The notes: generated from the sequence alone by a model not told the origin. 64,000 nucleotides of DNA from Microbacterium sp. NC79 (GCF_019061125.1 NZ_JAHQYI010000001.1:62001-126000), one strand, 5' to 3'; counted from the first letter of the stretch, positions 52,152 to 61,598 are shown. Translations and numbers: made by a program.

Positions 52152-53459
52152 GTGCCATTGAAGCGCCAACTCACCCTGTCTGACGCGGTTGCCGTCGGGA
52201 TGGGCTCCATGATTGGTGCTGGCGTGTTCGCGGTGTGGGGGCCGGCGCTGTCGGTCTCCGGTAACGCCATCCTTGCGGCTCTGGCGATCGCCGCGGTGGT
52301 CGCGTTCTGCAACGCCACCGCATCAGCGCAGTTGGCGGCGGCGTATCCGGTATCGGGTGGAACCTATGCCTATGCGCGAGCCGAAATCGGTCCATGGTCG
52401 GGTTTCGTCGCCGGCTGGTGCTTCCTCATCGGAAAAGTGGCCAGCTGTGCAGCAATGGCCATGACCTTCGCCGCCTATGCCGCCCCCACCGGCTTCGAGG
52501 TTCCGGTCGCCGCTCTCGCCGTCGCGGCCCTCGTCGTCGTCAACTGCTTCGGCGTCACCCGCACCGCGATGCTGACACGCGTCCTCGTTGTCGTCAGCCT
52601 GGTCGGACTCGCGGTCGTCGTCGCTGCCGGCGCCACCGCCGTGACCACGAGGCTGACAGCGGAACAATTCCGCTGGTACCCGTATGAAACAGCAGCATCG
52701 TCGAATGCTCTGGTCGTCGAACCCCTTACCGATCCGACGCCATGGGGTGTTTTGCAGGGTGCCGCGCTCCTCTTCTTTGCCTTTGCCGGGTACGCCCGCA
52801 TCGCGACGATGGGCGAAGAAGTCATTGACCCTCGCCGCACGATTCCGCGCGCTATCATCATCGCGTTGTGCGGTGCCGTCGTCGTCTACGCACTCGTTGG
52901 GCTCGCGGTGACGCTCACGCTGGGAGCAGATGCCACGACGAGCACCGCCCCGCTCGCTGACGTCCTCACCGCGGCCGGCTGGTCGGCGGCAAGCCCCATC
53001 GTCAGGGTCGCCGCGGCAACAGCCTCGCTCGGGGCGCTCCTTGCCCTCCTCACCGGCATCGGTCGCACGACGCTGGCCATGGCGCGAGAATCAGACCTGC
53101 CGCGATTCCTCGCTGTTGTTGATGCCCGCTGGAGTGTGCCGCGTCGTGCAGAACTCCTGATTGGCGCCGTCGTGATCGCGATCATTCTCATCGCAGACCT
53201 CCGCGGAGCCATCGCATTCTCCTCGTTTGGCGTGCTCATCTACTACCTCATCGCGAACCTCGCCGCCCTCCGACAGCGGGGTGAGGCCCGCCGCTACCCG
53301 CACGCGCTGCAGGTCATTGGCGCCATCGGCTGCCTCGTACTCGTCGTGACGTTGCCCGCCGGCGGCATCCTCATCGGCGCCGTCGTCATCCTCGTCGGCC
53401 TGATATATCGAGCGATTCGGCTGAATGTGGGTCGCGCGGACGGAGCCCAGGGAGCCTAA
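52152..53459 (+). CDS. APC-superfamily amino acid permease
   Basis: A protein of 435 residues with about twelve helices. GMGSMIGAGVFAVWGPAL is the APC helix 1 block and FFAFAGYARIATMGEEVIDPRRTIPRA the helix 6 to loop motif. It should move amino acids or polyamines. The GTG at 52152 is chosen because it places the helix 1 block at the normal distance; CACGAT, a near-match to the leaderless -10, ends 6 nt before it. Confidence 0.85.
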   Translation: MPLKRQLTLSDAVAVGMGSMIGAGVFAVWGPALSVSGNAILAALAIAAVVAFCNATASAQLAAAYPVSGGTYAYARAEIGPWSGFVAGWCFLIGKVASCAAMAMTFAAYAAPTGFEVPVAALAVAALVVVNCFGVTRTAMLTRVLVVVSLVGLAVVVAAGATAVTTRLTAEQFRWYPYETAASSNALVVEPLTDPTPWGVLQGAALLFFAFAGYARIATMGEEVIDPRRTIPRAIIIALCGAVVVYALVGLAVTLTLGADATTSTAPLADVLTAAGWSAASPIVRVAAATASLGALLALLTGIGRTTLAMARESDLPRFLAVVDARWSVPRRAELLIGAVVIAIILIADLRGAIAFSSFGVLIYYLIANLAALRQRGEARRYPHALQVIGAIGCLVLVVTLPAGGILIGAVVILVGLIYRAIRLNVGRADGAQGA

Positions 53460-53491
53460 CTCGCCTCACCCAGACGCGATCGCGCACCCAA

Positions 53492-54322
53492 TCATTGCCC
53501 CTGTGTGCCCGCACGATACGTTGTCGGGGCCATGCCCAACACGACGCGAAAATCACGCGTCAGGTGAGCGTGGTCGGCATATCCCAGCTCCGAAGCCAGC
53601 GTCGCAAGGTCGGCATCGGGGTCTTCCCGCACGCGTTCCGCCGCTTCCTGTAGCCGCCGTCGACGAATCATTGCCGCCGGGGTGACGCCGACGTAGCGGT
53701 GTGCCATGCGCTGCAGTGTCCGCTCTGAAACAGCCAACCGGGAGGCCGCCTCCGCAAGAGTCCGCGCAGGCTCCTCACCCAGGAACACCTCACTGAGTGC
53801 ATTCGCGTGCAGATCCGCCGCCGACACATTCGACGCTGCCAACCACGCGGCAAAAGCCGTCACCGCTGCCGTACGGCGCGCAGACCCGTCGGCGTCCTCC
53901 GCCGTCGACGCGGCACGTGGTTCCGGAACCTGCACAGCAGACGGAACCATTGCTTCCGTCACAGCATGGTGCAGGTCAGGGGCCTGGATGGTGCGAATGC
54001 CATCGACAAGCGCCGACGGTGACTCCACGAGCGCGGCCACCGCAGCGGGACGCAAGAGCGCGCCGACCGCCCACCCCGTGCCACTGAGCTCTCGATGGGT
54101 TGCTCGCGTTGTCGCGCCGGAGAGCGTCACCTGGTGCGGTTCGATTACAGGATTGAGCGCGGGATACGCCACGATGTCTTGCCGTGACGTGACGCCGGGC
54201 GGAAGGTTCCACTCCGGAATCCAGAACCACATCACCAAATGCGCAACGCCGGCAGGTGGCGGCAACCGATGAAACGACGGCAGCCGCGAGGGAAACAGGA
54301 CCCCGCGCGACGAATCGATCAT
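53492..54322 (-). CDS. AraC-family transcriptional regulator
   Basis: A protein of 276 residues. The C-terminal double HTH is clear (LAEAASRLAVSERTLQRMAH, then LATLASELGYADHAHLTRDF). The N-terminal sensor domain is of the small AraC type with HLVMWFWIPEWNLP. The target is unknown. TAATCT ends 6 nt before its ATG. Its gene carries one of three perfect copies of GGTTCCGGAACC (53919-53930). Confidence 0.87.
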   Translation of the reverse strand: MIDSSRGVLFPSRLPSFHRLPPPAGVAHLVMWFWIPEWNLPPGVTSRQDIVAYPALNPVIEPHQVTLSGATTRATHRELSGTGWAVGALLRPAAVAALVESPSALVDGIRTIQAPDLHHAVTEAMVPSAVQVPEPRAASTAEDADGSARRTAAVTAFAAWLAASNVSAADLHANALSEVFLGEEPARTLAEAASRLAVSERTLQRMAHRYVGVTPAAMIRRRRLQEAAERVREDPDADLATLASELGYADHAHLTRDFRVVLGMAPTTYRAGTQGQ

Positions 54323-54328
54323 GCAGAA

Positions 54329-54334
54329 AGATTA
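54329..54334 (-). promoter_or_regulatory. Leaderless -10 box (TAATCT)
   Basis: TAATCT on the minus strand is followed by 6 nt and the ATG at 54322. Confidence 0.6.
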
Positions 54335-54500
54335 TGGCACGCCCCGTGCGCACGGTACGTCCGTCATGCGACGAACTACAGAGCCGTAACCGCTCGAGCC
54401 CGAGTCCCCGAGCGAACGCACCCGAGCGCGCGCCCGAAGCGCGCGCCCCGAACCCCCGAGGTTGGCGTAATTCTTCAAGCGTCAGCCCGAAACTTGTGGG

Positions 54501-54506
54501 TAGCGT
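54501..54506 (+). promoter_or_regulatory. Leaderless -10 box (TAGCGT)
   Basis: TAGCGT ends 6 nt before the ATG at 54513. Confidence 0.6.
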
Positions 54507-54512
54507 GACGAC

Positions 54513-55034
54513 ATGACCACTCAAGAGAACGACAACACTCCCCGAATCGGCGTCACCGGCGCTCACACCACGAACGGCCGACCGCACGGATCCAGTACGC
54601 TCACGCCATTCCTTGCGATTAGAGGAGCGCGCGAGGCGATCGCCTTCTATCGAGACATCTTCGGCGCCCGTGTTGTTGACTCCACCGAGTTCGGCGGCGT
54701 CGTGGTGCACGCCGAATTGGCGTTTGACGATGGCCACCTCCAGATCGGTGAGCCGAGCCCGGAATATCACCTGGTTCCGTCACCCGCAGGCGATGACGAC
54801 TGCTACTCGATGGGAATTTTCGTGCCCGATGTCGATGACGTCGTTGCCCGTGCGACTGCGGCAGGCGCCGAGGTACGCGAGGCCCCGAGCAACTTCGTCT
54901 CGGGTGACCGGTTTGCCAGTATCCGCGATCCGTTCGGTGTGCGCTGGTCGGTCATGAGCCGTGTCGAAGACCTGTCAGAGGAGGAGAGCACCCGTCGAGT
55001 CGCCGAATGGGCAGCGTCCATGGGTGGCGAGTAA
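54513..55034 (+). CDS. VOC-family protein (PhnB-like)
   Basis: A protein of 173 residues. TPFLAIRGAREAIAFYRDIF and DPFGVRWSVMSR bound a single PhnB-type VOC domain, preceded by about 25 extra residues. The metal-site residues (HAELAF and the late D/E) seem present. The substrate is unknown. It ends 8 nt from the convergent epimerase gene. Confidence 0.82.
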   Translation: MTTQENDNTPRIGVTGAHTTNGRPHGSSTLTPFLAIRGAREAIAFYRDIFGARVVDSTEFGGVVVHAELAFDDGHLQIGEPSPEYHLVPSPAGDDDCYSMGIFVPDVDDVVARATAAGAEVREAPSNFVSGDRFASIRDPFGVRWSVMSRVEDLSEEESTRRVAEWAASMGGE

Positions 55035-55042
55035 GCCGAATC

Positions 55043-55960
55043 TCATTCAGCCGCGTACGTGATCCCCCACTGCGCTTGCCAGTCTTCATCCGGCGCAAGC
55101 CAGCGCACGCCCTCACCAGTGTTAAAGGCATTCGCGGGCGCCGTCATCGGTTCTACCGCGATCGCGACATCCCGATCCGCGTATGGCCGCGCGGTATACA
55201 GCTGAACGTAACCGAAGTTCGCGTCCTGCCACAGCGTCACCGTGCGCCCGGTGGCATCACGCAGGGTGTGAGCGGCGCGACCCGAGTCATCGCGAGCGAG
55301 CCCGGTGTACGCGGTATCCAATTGCAGATCAGCCAGCACGCGCCCTGCCCGCACATCGTTCTCCGCGGTGACGGCAGCCGATCCAACCGGAACCAGGTGG
55401 TCATCAACAACGAAGTACGTGGTTCCGCTCGACGTCACCGTGATCTCACTCGCCTGCGCATCGCCGACCGTGAGATACGGGTGCGTGCCGAGCGCGACCG
55501 GCGCTGGGCTCGTTCCCACGTTGCGAATCGCATGCGTCACGACGATCCCGTGGTCAACCAGGGCATACGTCACCGAGGTCTGCAGGTGAAACGGATACCC
55601 GGTCTGCGGAAACACGTCGGCACGAAGCGTGACCGACTCCGGCCCCTCCGAGATGTCGTACGCCGTGAAGCGCAAGAGCCCGTGACTTGCGTTATTGAGG
55701 GCGGGTTCGGAGATCGCGAGCTGGCGCGTCACGTCATTCGCCGACCACACTCCGCCGCGCACCCGATTGGGCCACGGAACCAAAACAACGCCGGAAGCGC
55801 CCGGTGCCGCAATACCTGCGGGGAACGACGGAACCACGTCGACGCCGTCGACAGTGAGGTGACGGAGCGCGGCACCCACCTGGGAGATCTGGGCGGTGAC
55901 GTCGCGGCCATCGTGCGTAGCGCGCAGGAAAATTTGGCGACCGGTGGGATCAAAACTCAC
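55043..55960 (-). CDS. Aldose 1-epimerase family protein
   Basis: A protein of 305 residues, a GalM-like beta-sandwich. NASHGLLR and GTHPYLTVG hold the two catalytic His residues, and VEPMTAPANAFN the catalytic Glu. It interconverts alpha and beta anomers of a sugar, possibly a phosphosugar. GTG start, with TACGAT exactly 6 nt upstream. Confidence 0.88.
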   Translation of the reverse strand: MSFDPTGRQIFLRATHDGRDVTAQISQVGAALRHLTVDGVDVVPSFPAGIAAPGASGVVLVPWPNRVRGGVWSANDVTRQLAISEPALNNASHGLLRFTAYDISEGPESVTLRADVFPQTGYPFHLQTSVTYALVDHGIVVTHAIRNVGTSPAPVALGTHPYLTVGDAQASEITVTSSGTTYFVVDDHLVPVGSAAVTAENDVRAGRVLADLQLDTAYTGLARDDSGRAAHTLRDATGRTVTLWQDANFGYVQLYTARPYADRDVAIAVEPMTAPANAFNTGEGVRWLAPDEDWQAQWGITYAAE

Positions 55961-55966
55961 CGTCTT

Positions 55967-55972
55967 ATCGTA
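55967..55972 (-). promoter_or_regulatory. Leaderless -10 box (TACGAT)
   Basis: TACGAT on the minus strand is followed by 6 nt and the GTG at 55960. Confidence 0.6.
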
Positions 55973-55984
55973 GGCCGCAGCGCG

Positions 55985-56572
55985 CTAGCCGCGATGCAAC
56001 CAGGGGCGCAGCATGCGGGTCACCCACGGCAATACCCAGTACGCCATGATCGGCGTCAACACGAGCGTCGAGATCAGCACGCGCACGGGCATGGGGAGGA
56101 GTTCGAATCCCGGCACGAAACCAACGGCCCAGGAGAACAACAGGTTCACGGGGAAGAACCCGAGCCAAATGCTGATCGCCTGCTTCCACCGTGGTGGGGC
56201 GGGCGGAATGATCTGGGCGATAGGTCCGGTTGCCGGGTCATTCACGGTGATGCCGAGGGGCGCATCAAACCAGCCTTCAATGCCGGTGCGGCGTTCGGTG
56301 CGCACTTCCTTCGCGAACGCGCGGCCGGAATCCAGCCACCAGTTGCGTTGGGACGACTGTTCCCACGCCTCCAGGGTGGTGAGGTCGGTGAAGCGGTAGA
56401 GCATGTACCAGAGCTCGCTCTCGGCGCCAGCGCGAACCCAGCCCGAACCTAAGAACCCGTCGAATCCAGCAGCCAGGTCAACGCCTGCTTGCATCCAACT
56501 TGTTGCCTCGATCGTGCGGGTGGGATCGATCTGGCGCTCGATCGCGACGGTAATCGGATCAGCATGTGCCAT
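55985..56572 (-). CDS. Antibiotic biosynthesis monooxygenase (ABM)-domain membrane protein
   Basis: A protein of 195 residues. Residues 1-100 form an ABM ferredoxin-like domain (ITVAIERQIDPTRTIE, WYMLYRFTDLTTLEAWEQS). The rest has two membrane helices and a basic C-terminus. Such ABM-membrane fusions are widespread but uncharacterised. GGAG lies just before the ATG. Confidence 0.8.
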   Translation of the reverse strand: MAHADPITVAIERQIDPTRTIEATSWMQAGVDLAAGFDGFLGSGWVRAGAESELWYMLYRFTDLTTLEAWEQSSQRNWWLDSGRAFAKEVRTERRTGIEGWFDAPLGITVNDPATGPIAQIIPPAPPRWKQAISIWLGFFPVNLLFSWAVGFVPGFELLPMPVRVLISTLVLTPIMAYWVLPWVTRMLRPWLHRG

Positions 56573-56650
56573 GTCTCCATTTCACACTGTCCAGATGTCG
56601 GAAAGGTTACAAACCCCTGCGCGGTAAACCGGCCCAGAGCAAAACGCCCC

Positions 56651-56656
56651 TAGGCT
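56651..56656 (+). promoter_or_regulatory. Leaderless -10 box (TAGGCT)
   Basis: TAGGCT ends 6 nt before the ATG at 56663. Confidence 0.6.
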
Positions 56657-56662
56657 GACCGC

Positions 56663-57574
56663 ATGCGAGCCACAACGAAGGGCCGGATCGGCGCGGTTGC
56701 GCTTGGCATTATCAGCGCCGGCGTCGGATTGCTCCCCTGGTGGATGACCGGCGCCCGACTGCCCCTGCAAAACCTGTGGGGCACCATCACGGTCGACATG
56801 CCATTCGCGCTCGTACCGTTCAGCCAGTATTACGTGCCGGCCGTCGCAACATACTTCATCGTCGGAGCAGGTCTTGCTGGCCTGATCACGGGATTCATAC
56901 CGGCACTGCGGGTACACCGCTGGTGGGTCGTGTTTGGCGTCAGCGGATTACAGGCGCTTGCCTTGGCCCAATCGGCACTCGTCACACTGTTAGGGCTTCG
57001 CGGTGACGGCGAATCACAACTGTATTTCGCTGTCATCATCGCTATGCTTGCGCTTGCTCTTACCGTCGCCTTCCTCGCGTGCGTGCTCTGCAGCGGGGGC
57101 TTTGGTTCCGGCACGCGCACCGGATTCGCGGGGCGCTGGGCATCTCCCGGATGGCTGATCGGTACGGCCCTCTTTGCCCTCTTCATCGGCGATTGGGTAC
57201 GGCAACTGGCCTATTCTTTCGCGCCATACGCCGACCACACCACGCTCGCCATGATCACGACGTGGGCCGCACCCGCGGGTATCGGCGTGGCGATCATCCT
57301 CGTCGGCGTGCACACCGCAGGCCGCATCATTGCCACGCTCGGTGCGCTCCTGCTCCTGTGGCTGACACCCGCAGCGATCACCGCAGCGAGCTCGGTGCTG
57401 GGCTCGCGCGTCGTGCTCAAATTCTGGCAGGACGCCCCGGAATACGCGCTCGGAGTGCTCCGTAGTTACCTCGCTATTCCCGAGCTCGCGCTCAGCCCCC
57501 TGGTCGCCGCAGCCGTCATCGCCCTCATCGGGTTGACGCTCCGCTACATTCTGGCGGGGCGCTCGCGGCGGTAA
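56663..57574 (+). CDS. Polytopic membrane protein of unknown function
   Basis: A protein of 303 residues with about eight membrane helices. The exterior loop after helix 1 holds LPLQNLWGTITVDMPF. I see no motif of a known transporter or enzyme. The start ATG has a -10 box 6 nt upstream. It stands alone between the ABM gene and the helicase leader. Confidence 0.6.
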   Translation: MRATTKGRIGAVALGIISAGVGLLPWWMTGARLPLQNLWGTITVDMPFALVPFSQYYVPAVATYFIVGAGLAGLITGFIPALRVHRWWVVFGVSGLQALALAQSALVTLLGLRGDGESQLYFAVIIAMLALALTVAFLACVLCSGGFGSGTRTGFAGRWASPGWLIGTALFALFIGDWVRQLAYSFAPYADHTTLAMITTWAAPAGIGVAIILVGVHTAGRIIATLGALLLLWLTPAAITAASSVLGSRVVLKFWQDAPEYALGVLRSYLAIPELALSPLVAAAVIALIGLTLRYILAGRSRR

Positions 57575-57876
57575 TGGTGGCAACGGAACCTGTGCGCGCG
57601 ACGCGAGTGACGGTTCCGGAACCATCGGCTGGTGGTGCGAGGCTCGAGCGCTGCGAGTGCACACGGTGCATTCTCAGACGCATCCATTAAGCTGGAGTGT
57701 CGGCATTGAGGCAACCGCGTCTGCGGGAAGTCTTTATTGTGAGCCTCAGGGGCCGATGATGTGCACCGATCGGTGCGCGGAACATCACAGGAATGGCCCC
57801 GGCCGACGTTAGTCCGGGTTGCTCGCCTATGCGCGAGCGCTGTTTTCGTGCGACAACTCAAGGACTAATTCACTTC
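57575..57876 (+). promoter_or_regulatory. 302-nt region and probable long leader of the DEAD-box helicase
   Basis: It holds a perfect palindrome GCACCGATCGGTGC (57763-57776) and CGGAACC/GGTTCCG copies at about 57588 and 57612-57623 (the latter the 12-bp palindrome GGTTCCGGAACC). TATTGT at 57735 may be a -10. That would give a leader of about 130 nt, which is normal for cold-induced helicase genes. AAGGA lies 12 nt before the ATG. Confidence 0.5.
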
Positions 57877-60225
57877 ATGCCGAAGAACCACAAATCGGGC
57901 GGCTCACGCGCGCCCAAGAACTACGACCCCCGCTACTCGGAGCGCAAGAAGGCCACGAAGCAGGGCATCGGCCGCTCGCACCGCGGCTACCAGGCTCCGA
58001 CCGAGGCAGAGGCTCCCCAGAAGTCCCGTTGGTCGGCTGCGGACCGCGCTGGCCGCGACCACGCCCGCGGCATTCAAGACAACGCTGCCGGTCGCCCGTC
58101 GCGCGACACCTCGTCACGTTTCGACCGCAACGAGCGGGGCGACCTGCGCGACCGCAACGATGATCGCGGCAACCGCAACGAGCGTTTCGCTGGTAGCCCC
58201 CGCGGCGACCGCAATGAGCGCTTCAACGGCGCTGACCGCAATGAGCGCCCGCGCTACAACCGTGATGACCGCGGCGACCGTTACAACCGTGATGACCGCC
58301 CCCGTCAGGACCGTGGCGACCGTGATTTCGGCCGCTCGACCCGTCCGGCGCGTGATGGCGAGCGTCCCCGCACCGACCGTGAGCGTCCGGTATTCCGCGA
58401 CGGCCCGCGCTCGCGCTTCCAGACCGACGACCGTGGCGCACGTGATGGTGAGCGTCGCTTCAACCGTGACGACCGCCCGGCGCACAACCGCACCGACCGT
58501 AAGGACCGCCCGGCGTTCCGCGACGACCGTGGCGCACGCGATGGCGAGCGTCGCTTCAACCGCGACGACCGTCCTGCGTACAACCGCGACAACCGCGCAT
58601 CGTTCAACCGTGACGACCGTGCACCGCGCGACGGCGAGCGCCGTTTTGATCGCTCCGAGCGTCCGTCGTTCAATGGCGGCGAGCGCCCTCGCTACAACCG
58701 TGACGAGCGTCCGGCCCGTGGCCGCGATGAGCGTCCGTCCTACAACCGTGACGACCGTCCGGCCCGTGCCGAGCGTCCGTCGTTCAACCGTGATGAGCGT
58801 CCGGCCCGCGCCGAGCGTCCGTCGTTCCGTGACGAGCGCCCGGCCCGCGCCGAGCGTCCGTCGTTCCGTGATGAGCGTCCGGCCCGTGCCGAGCGTCCGT
58901 CGTTCCGTGACGAGCGCCCCCGCGGCGACCGTTCCGACTGGAACAAGAACGACTCGAAGAAGTCGTTCGACGACCATGAAGACATCGTTCGTGAGCGCCT
59001 CGCAGCGAAGGCCGTGTCGGCTGATGACGTTTCGGACATCACGTTCGGTGCGCTTGGCCTCGGCGAAAACATCGTCAACGCGCTGAACGAGCTGGGTGCA
59101 GCTAAGCCGTTCCCGATCCAGGCCGCAACGATTCCTGACATCCTGGCTGGCCGCGACACGCTTGGCCGTGGCCGCACGGGTTCAGGTAAGACCATTGCCT
59201 TCGGCGCGCCTGTTGTCGAGGCGCTGTTGCGTTCGCGTGCTGGTATCAAGCGCGAGTTTGGCCGCAAGCCGTCCGCGATCATCTTGGCCCCGACGCGTGA
59301 ACTCGCTCTGCAGATTGACCGCACGATTCAGCCGATCGCACGGAGCGTTGGCCTTTTCACGACGCAGATCTACGGTGGCGTCCCGCAGGGTCGTCAGGTT
59401 GGCGCTTTGCAGAAGGGTGTCGACATCATTATCGGCACGCCAGGACGCATCGAAGACCTCATCGAGCAGCGCAAGCTCGACCTCTCCGAGGTGAAGTTTG
59501 CCGTTCTTGATGAGGCTGACCACATGTGCGAGCTCGGGTTCCTTGAGCCCGTTCAGCGCATCCTCCGCAAGACGCAGGACGGCAGCCAGAAGCTGCTCTT
59601 CTCCGCCACGCTGGACGCCGAGGTCGAAGCACTTGTCAACGAATTCCTCGTGAATCCCGCGGTTTACGAAGTCGCTGGTGAAGATCAGGACTCCGGAACC
59701 ATTGAGCACCGCGTGCTGGTCGTTGAACACCGGGAGAAGGCCGACATCCTGACGTCACTCGTTGACCGTGCAGGTAAGACTCTGGTCTTTACGCGTACTC
59801 GCGCTTACGCCGAAATGTTGACTGAGCAGTTCGAAGACGCCGGAATCCCGGCCGTCGCACTGCACGGTGACCTCAACCAGGCCAAGCGCACACGCAACCT
59901 GCAGCGGATGACGTCTGGTCGCGTTGACGTGCTCGTCGCCACCGATGTTGCCGCACGAGGTATCCACGTCGATGACATCGACCTGGTGGTGCAGGCTGAC
60001 GCGCCTGACGAGTACAAGACGTACATGCACCGTTCGGGTCGCACGGGTCGCGCTGGCAACAGCGGCCGTGTTGTCACGTTGATTCCGCGTCAGCGTCGTC
60101 GTCGTATGACCGAACTGCTCGATCGCGCTGAGATCGAAGCACCTTTTGATGAGGCGCGCGCTGGCGACGACGTGATCGACGAGATCACTGGCCGCTCGGC
60201 AACGCTTGAGGAAATCACGGCGTAA
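57877..60225 (+). CDS. DEAD-box RNA helicase with long Arg/Asp-rich repetitive N-terminus
   Basis: A protein of 782 residues. Residues about 60-350 are a disordered, repeat-built region rich in Arg, Asp, Glu, Asn and Pro. The core starts near residue 385: Q-motif region, GRTGSGKT (I), PTRELALQI (Ia), TPGR, VLDEADHM (II), FSATL (III), LVFTRTR (IV), TDVAARGIHVDD (V) and HRSGRTGRAG (VI). It should remodel mRNA or ribosome precursors, probably in the cold. Usual actinobacterial homologues carry the RD/RG tract at the C-terminus; here it leads, which is unusual. Confidence 0.9.
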   Translation: MPKNHKSGGSRAPKNYDPRYSERKKATKQGIGRSHRGYQAPTEAEAPQKSRWSAADRAGRDHARGIQDNAAGRPSRDTSSRFDRNERGDLRDRNDDRGNRNERFAGSPRGDRNERFNGADRNERPRYNRDDRGDRYNRDDRPRQDRGDRDFGRSTRPARDGERPRTDRERPVFRDGPRSRFQTDDRGARDGERRFNRDDRPAHNRTDRKDRPAFRDDRGARDGERRFNRDDRPAYNRDNRASFNRDDRAPRDGERRFDRSERPSFNGGERPRYNRDERPARGRDERPSYNRDDRPARAERPSFNRDERPARAERPSFRDERPARAERPSFRDERPARAERPSFRDERPRGDRSDWNKNDSKKSFDDHEDIVRERLAAKAVSADDVSDITFGALGLGENIVNALNELGAAKPFPIQAATIPDILAGRDTLGRGRTGSGKTIAFGAPVVEALLRSRAGIKREFGRKPSAIILAPTRELALQIDRTIQPIARSVGLFTTQIYGGVPQGRQVGALQKGVDIIIGTPGRIEDLIEQRKLDLSEVKFAVLDEADHMCELGFLEPVQRILRKTQDGSQKLLFSATLDAEVEALVNEFLVNPAVYEVAGEDQDSGTIEHRVLVVEHREKADILTSLVDRAGKTLVFTRTRAYAEMLTEQFEDAGIPAVALHGDLNQAKRTRNLQRMTSGRVDVLVATDVAARGIHVDDIDLVVQADAPDEYKTYMHRSGRTGRAGNSGRVVTLIPRQRRRRMTELLDRAEIEAPFDEARAGDDVIDEITGRSATLEEITA
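58750..58908 (+). repeat. 39-bp tandem repeat array in the helicase gene
   Basis: Unit A (58750-58791, 42 bp) is followed by three 39-bp units (58792-58830, 58831-58869, 58870-58908), each coding DERPARAERPSFR with mostly synonymous changes. The array is prone to gain or loss of units in frame. Confidence 0.9.
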
Positions 60226-60234
60226 CCAGTCATA

Positions 60235-60274
60235 ACCGGTGGCCCGCTCAGATTCGTCTGGGCGGGCCACCGGT
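60235..60274 (+). terminator. Terminator after the helicase gene
   Basis: ACCGGTGGCCCGC pairs exactly with GCGGGCCACCGGT, continued by CTCAGA/TCTGGG around a TTCG loop (one G-T pair). Confidence 0.8.
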
Positions 60275-60425
60275 GTGTCCGGGGTGAATGATGACCGCCG
60301 CCACGCTCGCCGCGCACGTTCCCCCGCCAGCCCAGCGAGCCCGCTAGCCTAGCGAGTCCCGCCAATTCCGCCCCCCGCCTACTCCGTCCCGCCAACTCCA
60401 CTCGCAGTCCGTCCGGCTCCTCCGC

Positions 60426-61598
60426 CTAAAACAGCATCGCTGGCCCCTCGGGCTTCGGCACGAGTCTTCCCGCCTGCCGCACCGCAGACAATCCAGACGG
60501 GGTCGCTCCGGACGAGGCCGCCGCGCGGCTCGATCGGCTTCCCCAAACATCGCCCTGGCCCTGGCCTTGCGTTGCGACAAACCTGCCAGCGTCTTCTGAA
60601 GCTCTACCCGCACGACCCGGTCGCACGCCGTAGTCGTCATCTTCAAACGCGCTGAGCCCGTGCGCCCGAAGGAGCGGCCGTATCCGTCGCCCGAGCCACT
60701 GCCGGTAGGCCTTCGGCGCCGCCGCAGACGTGCCCGGATAAAGCCCAAGATAAGACGACACCAGCTCGGGCCGCTCCCGTGCAACCCATTGCATGAACCA
60801 TGGCTTCACGCCGGGACGAAGGTGCAGCGCACCCCACGTCACGCCACTCGCTCCCGCGTCTCGAATCTGCGCAAGCGCGGCGTCGAGGCTCTCCAGCGAA
60901 TCGGTCAGGTGCGGCATGATCGGCATCAAAAACACGCGCACCCGGAACCCCGCATCGACCGCCGCCCGAACCGTCGCCAACCGGGCCGCAGCCGTCGGCG
61001 TACCCGGCTCGATGCTGTGTTGCAACGCATCATCAAAAACCGCGATCGACATCGCGATTGACACCGGAACCTCGGTGGACGCATCCGCCAGCAACGGCAG
61101 GTCGCGGCGCAGGAGCGTACCCTTTGTGAGAATCGCCAACGGGGTTCCGCTCGCGGCCAGAGCGTCGATGATTCCTGGCATCAGCGCATAGCGTCCCTCC
61201 GCACGCTGATACGGGTCGGTGTTGGTGCCAAGATGCACCCGCGCACGTTGCCACTTCGCGTGAGACACCTCGCGACGCAGCACCTCCGCGATATTGACCT
61301 TCACGACAACCTGGTTGTCGAAATCGGAACCAGCGTCGAGCTCGAGATACTCGTGCGTTCCGCGCGCAAAGCAATACACGCACCCGTGTGCACAACCGCG
61401 ATAGGGATTGACGGTCCAGTCGAACATCATCCGTGACGATGACGGTACGCGATTGAGCGCAGACCGAGCCAACACCTCATGAAAGGTGATGCCGGCGAAA
61501 TCGGGCGTTGTCACTGAGCGCACGAACCCGCTCAGTTGCTCCATACCTGGGAGTGCGTTGTCGTCGACCGTGCCGAGCTGCTGACCATTCCATCGCAT
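60426..61598 (-). CDS. Rv2578c-family radical SAM protein
   Basis: A protein of 390 residues. C69-A-H-G-C73-V-Y-C76 is the CX3CX2C cluster site for 4Fe-4S and SAM. NPYRGCAHG and TNTDPYQRAEG are typical of the Rv2578c group, related to SplB-like photoproduct repair enzymes; the true substrate is unknown. The last 60 residues are a low-complexity Ser/Arg/Gly tail. The spacing to TCTAGT upstream is 6 nt, with one mismatch to TANNNT. Confidence 0.85.
   Translation of the reverse strand: MRWNGQQLGTVDDNALPGMEQLSGFVRSVTTPDFAGITFHEVLARSALNRVPSSSRMMFDWTVNPYRGCAHGCVYCFARGTHEYLELDAGSDFDNQVVVKVNIAEVLRREVSHAKWQRARVHLGTNTDPYQRAEGRYALMPGIIDALAASGTPLAILTKGTLLRRDLPLLADASTEVPVSIAMSIAVFDDALQHSIEPGTPTAAARLATVRAAVDAGFRVRVFLMPIMPHLTDSLESLDAALAQIRDAGASGVTWGALHLRPGVKPWFMQWVARERPELVSSYLGLYPGTSAAAPKAYRQWLGRRIRPLLRAHGLSAFEDDDYGVRPGRAGRASEDAGRFVATQGQGQGDVWGSRSSRAAASSGATPSGLSAVRQAGRLVPKPEGPAMLF

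Noticed and set aside
53976..54770. Minus-strand open frame spanning the AraC and VOC genes
   Set aside because: It crosses two clear genes in another frame and codes for low-complexity Arg/Ala sequence.
56101..56125. GTTCGAATC, like the T-loop of a tRNA
   Set aside because: The flanks do not pair as a T-stem and it lies inside the ABM-domain gene; no acceptor stem is present.
58750..58908. CRISPR-like periodic repeat
   Set aside because: The units are contiguous, code for DERPARAERPSFR and have no spacers or cas genes; it is a coding tandem repeat.
58114..58977. Minus-strand open frame of about 290 codons, rich in Thr, Val and Arg
   Set aside because: It is the shadow of the Arg/Asp-rich repeats of the helicase gene and has no start signals or family.
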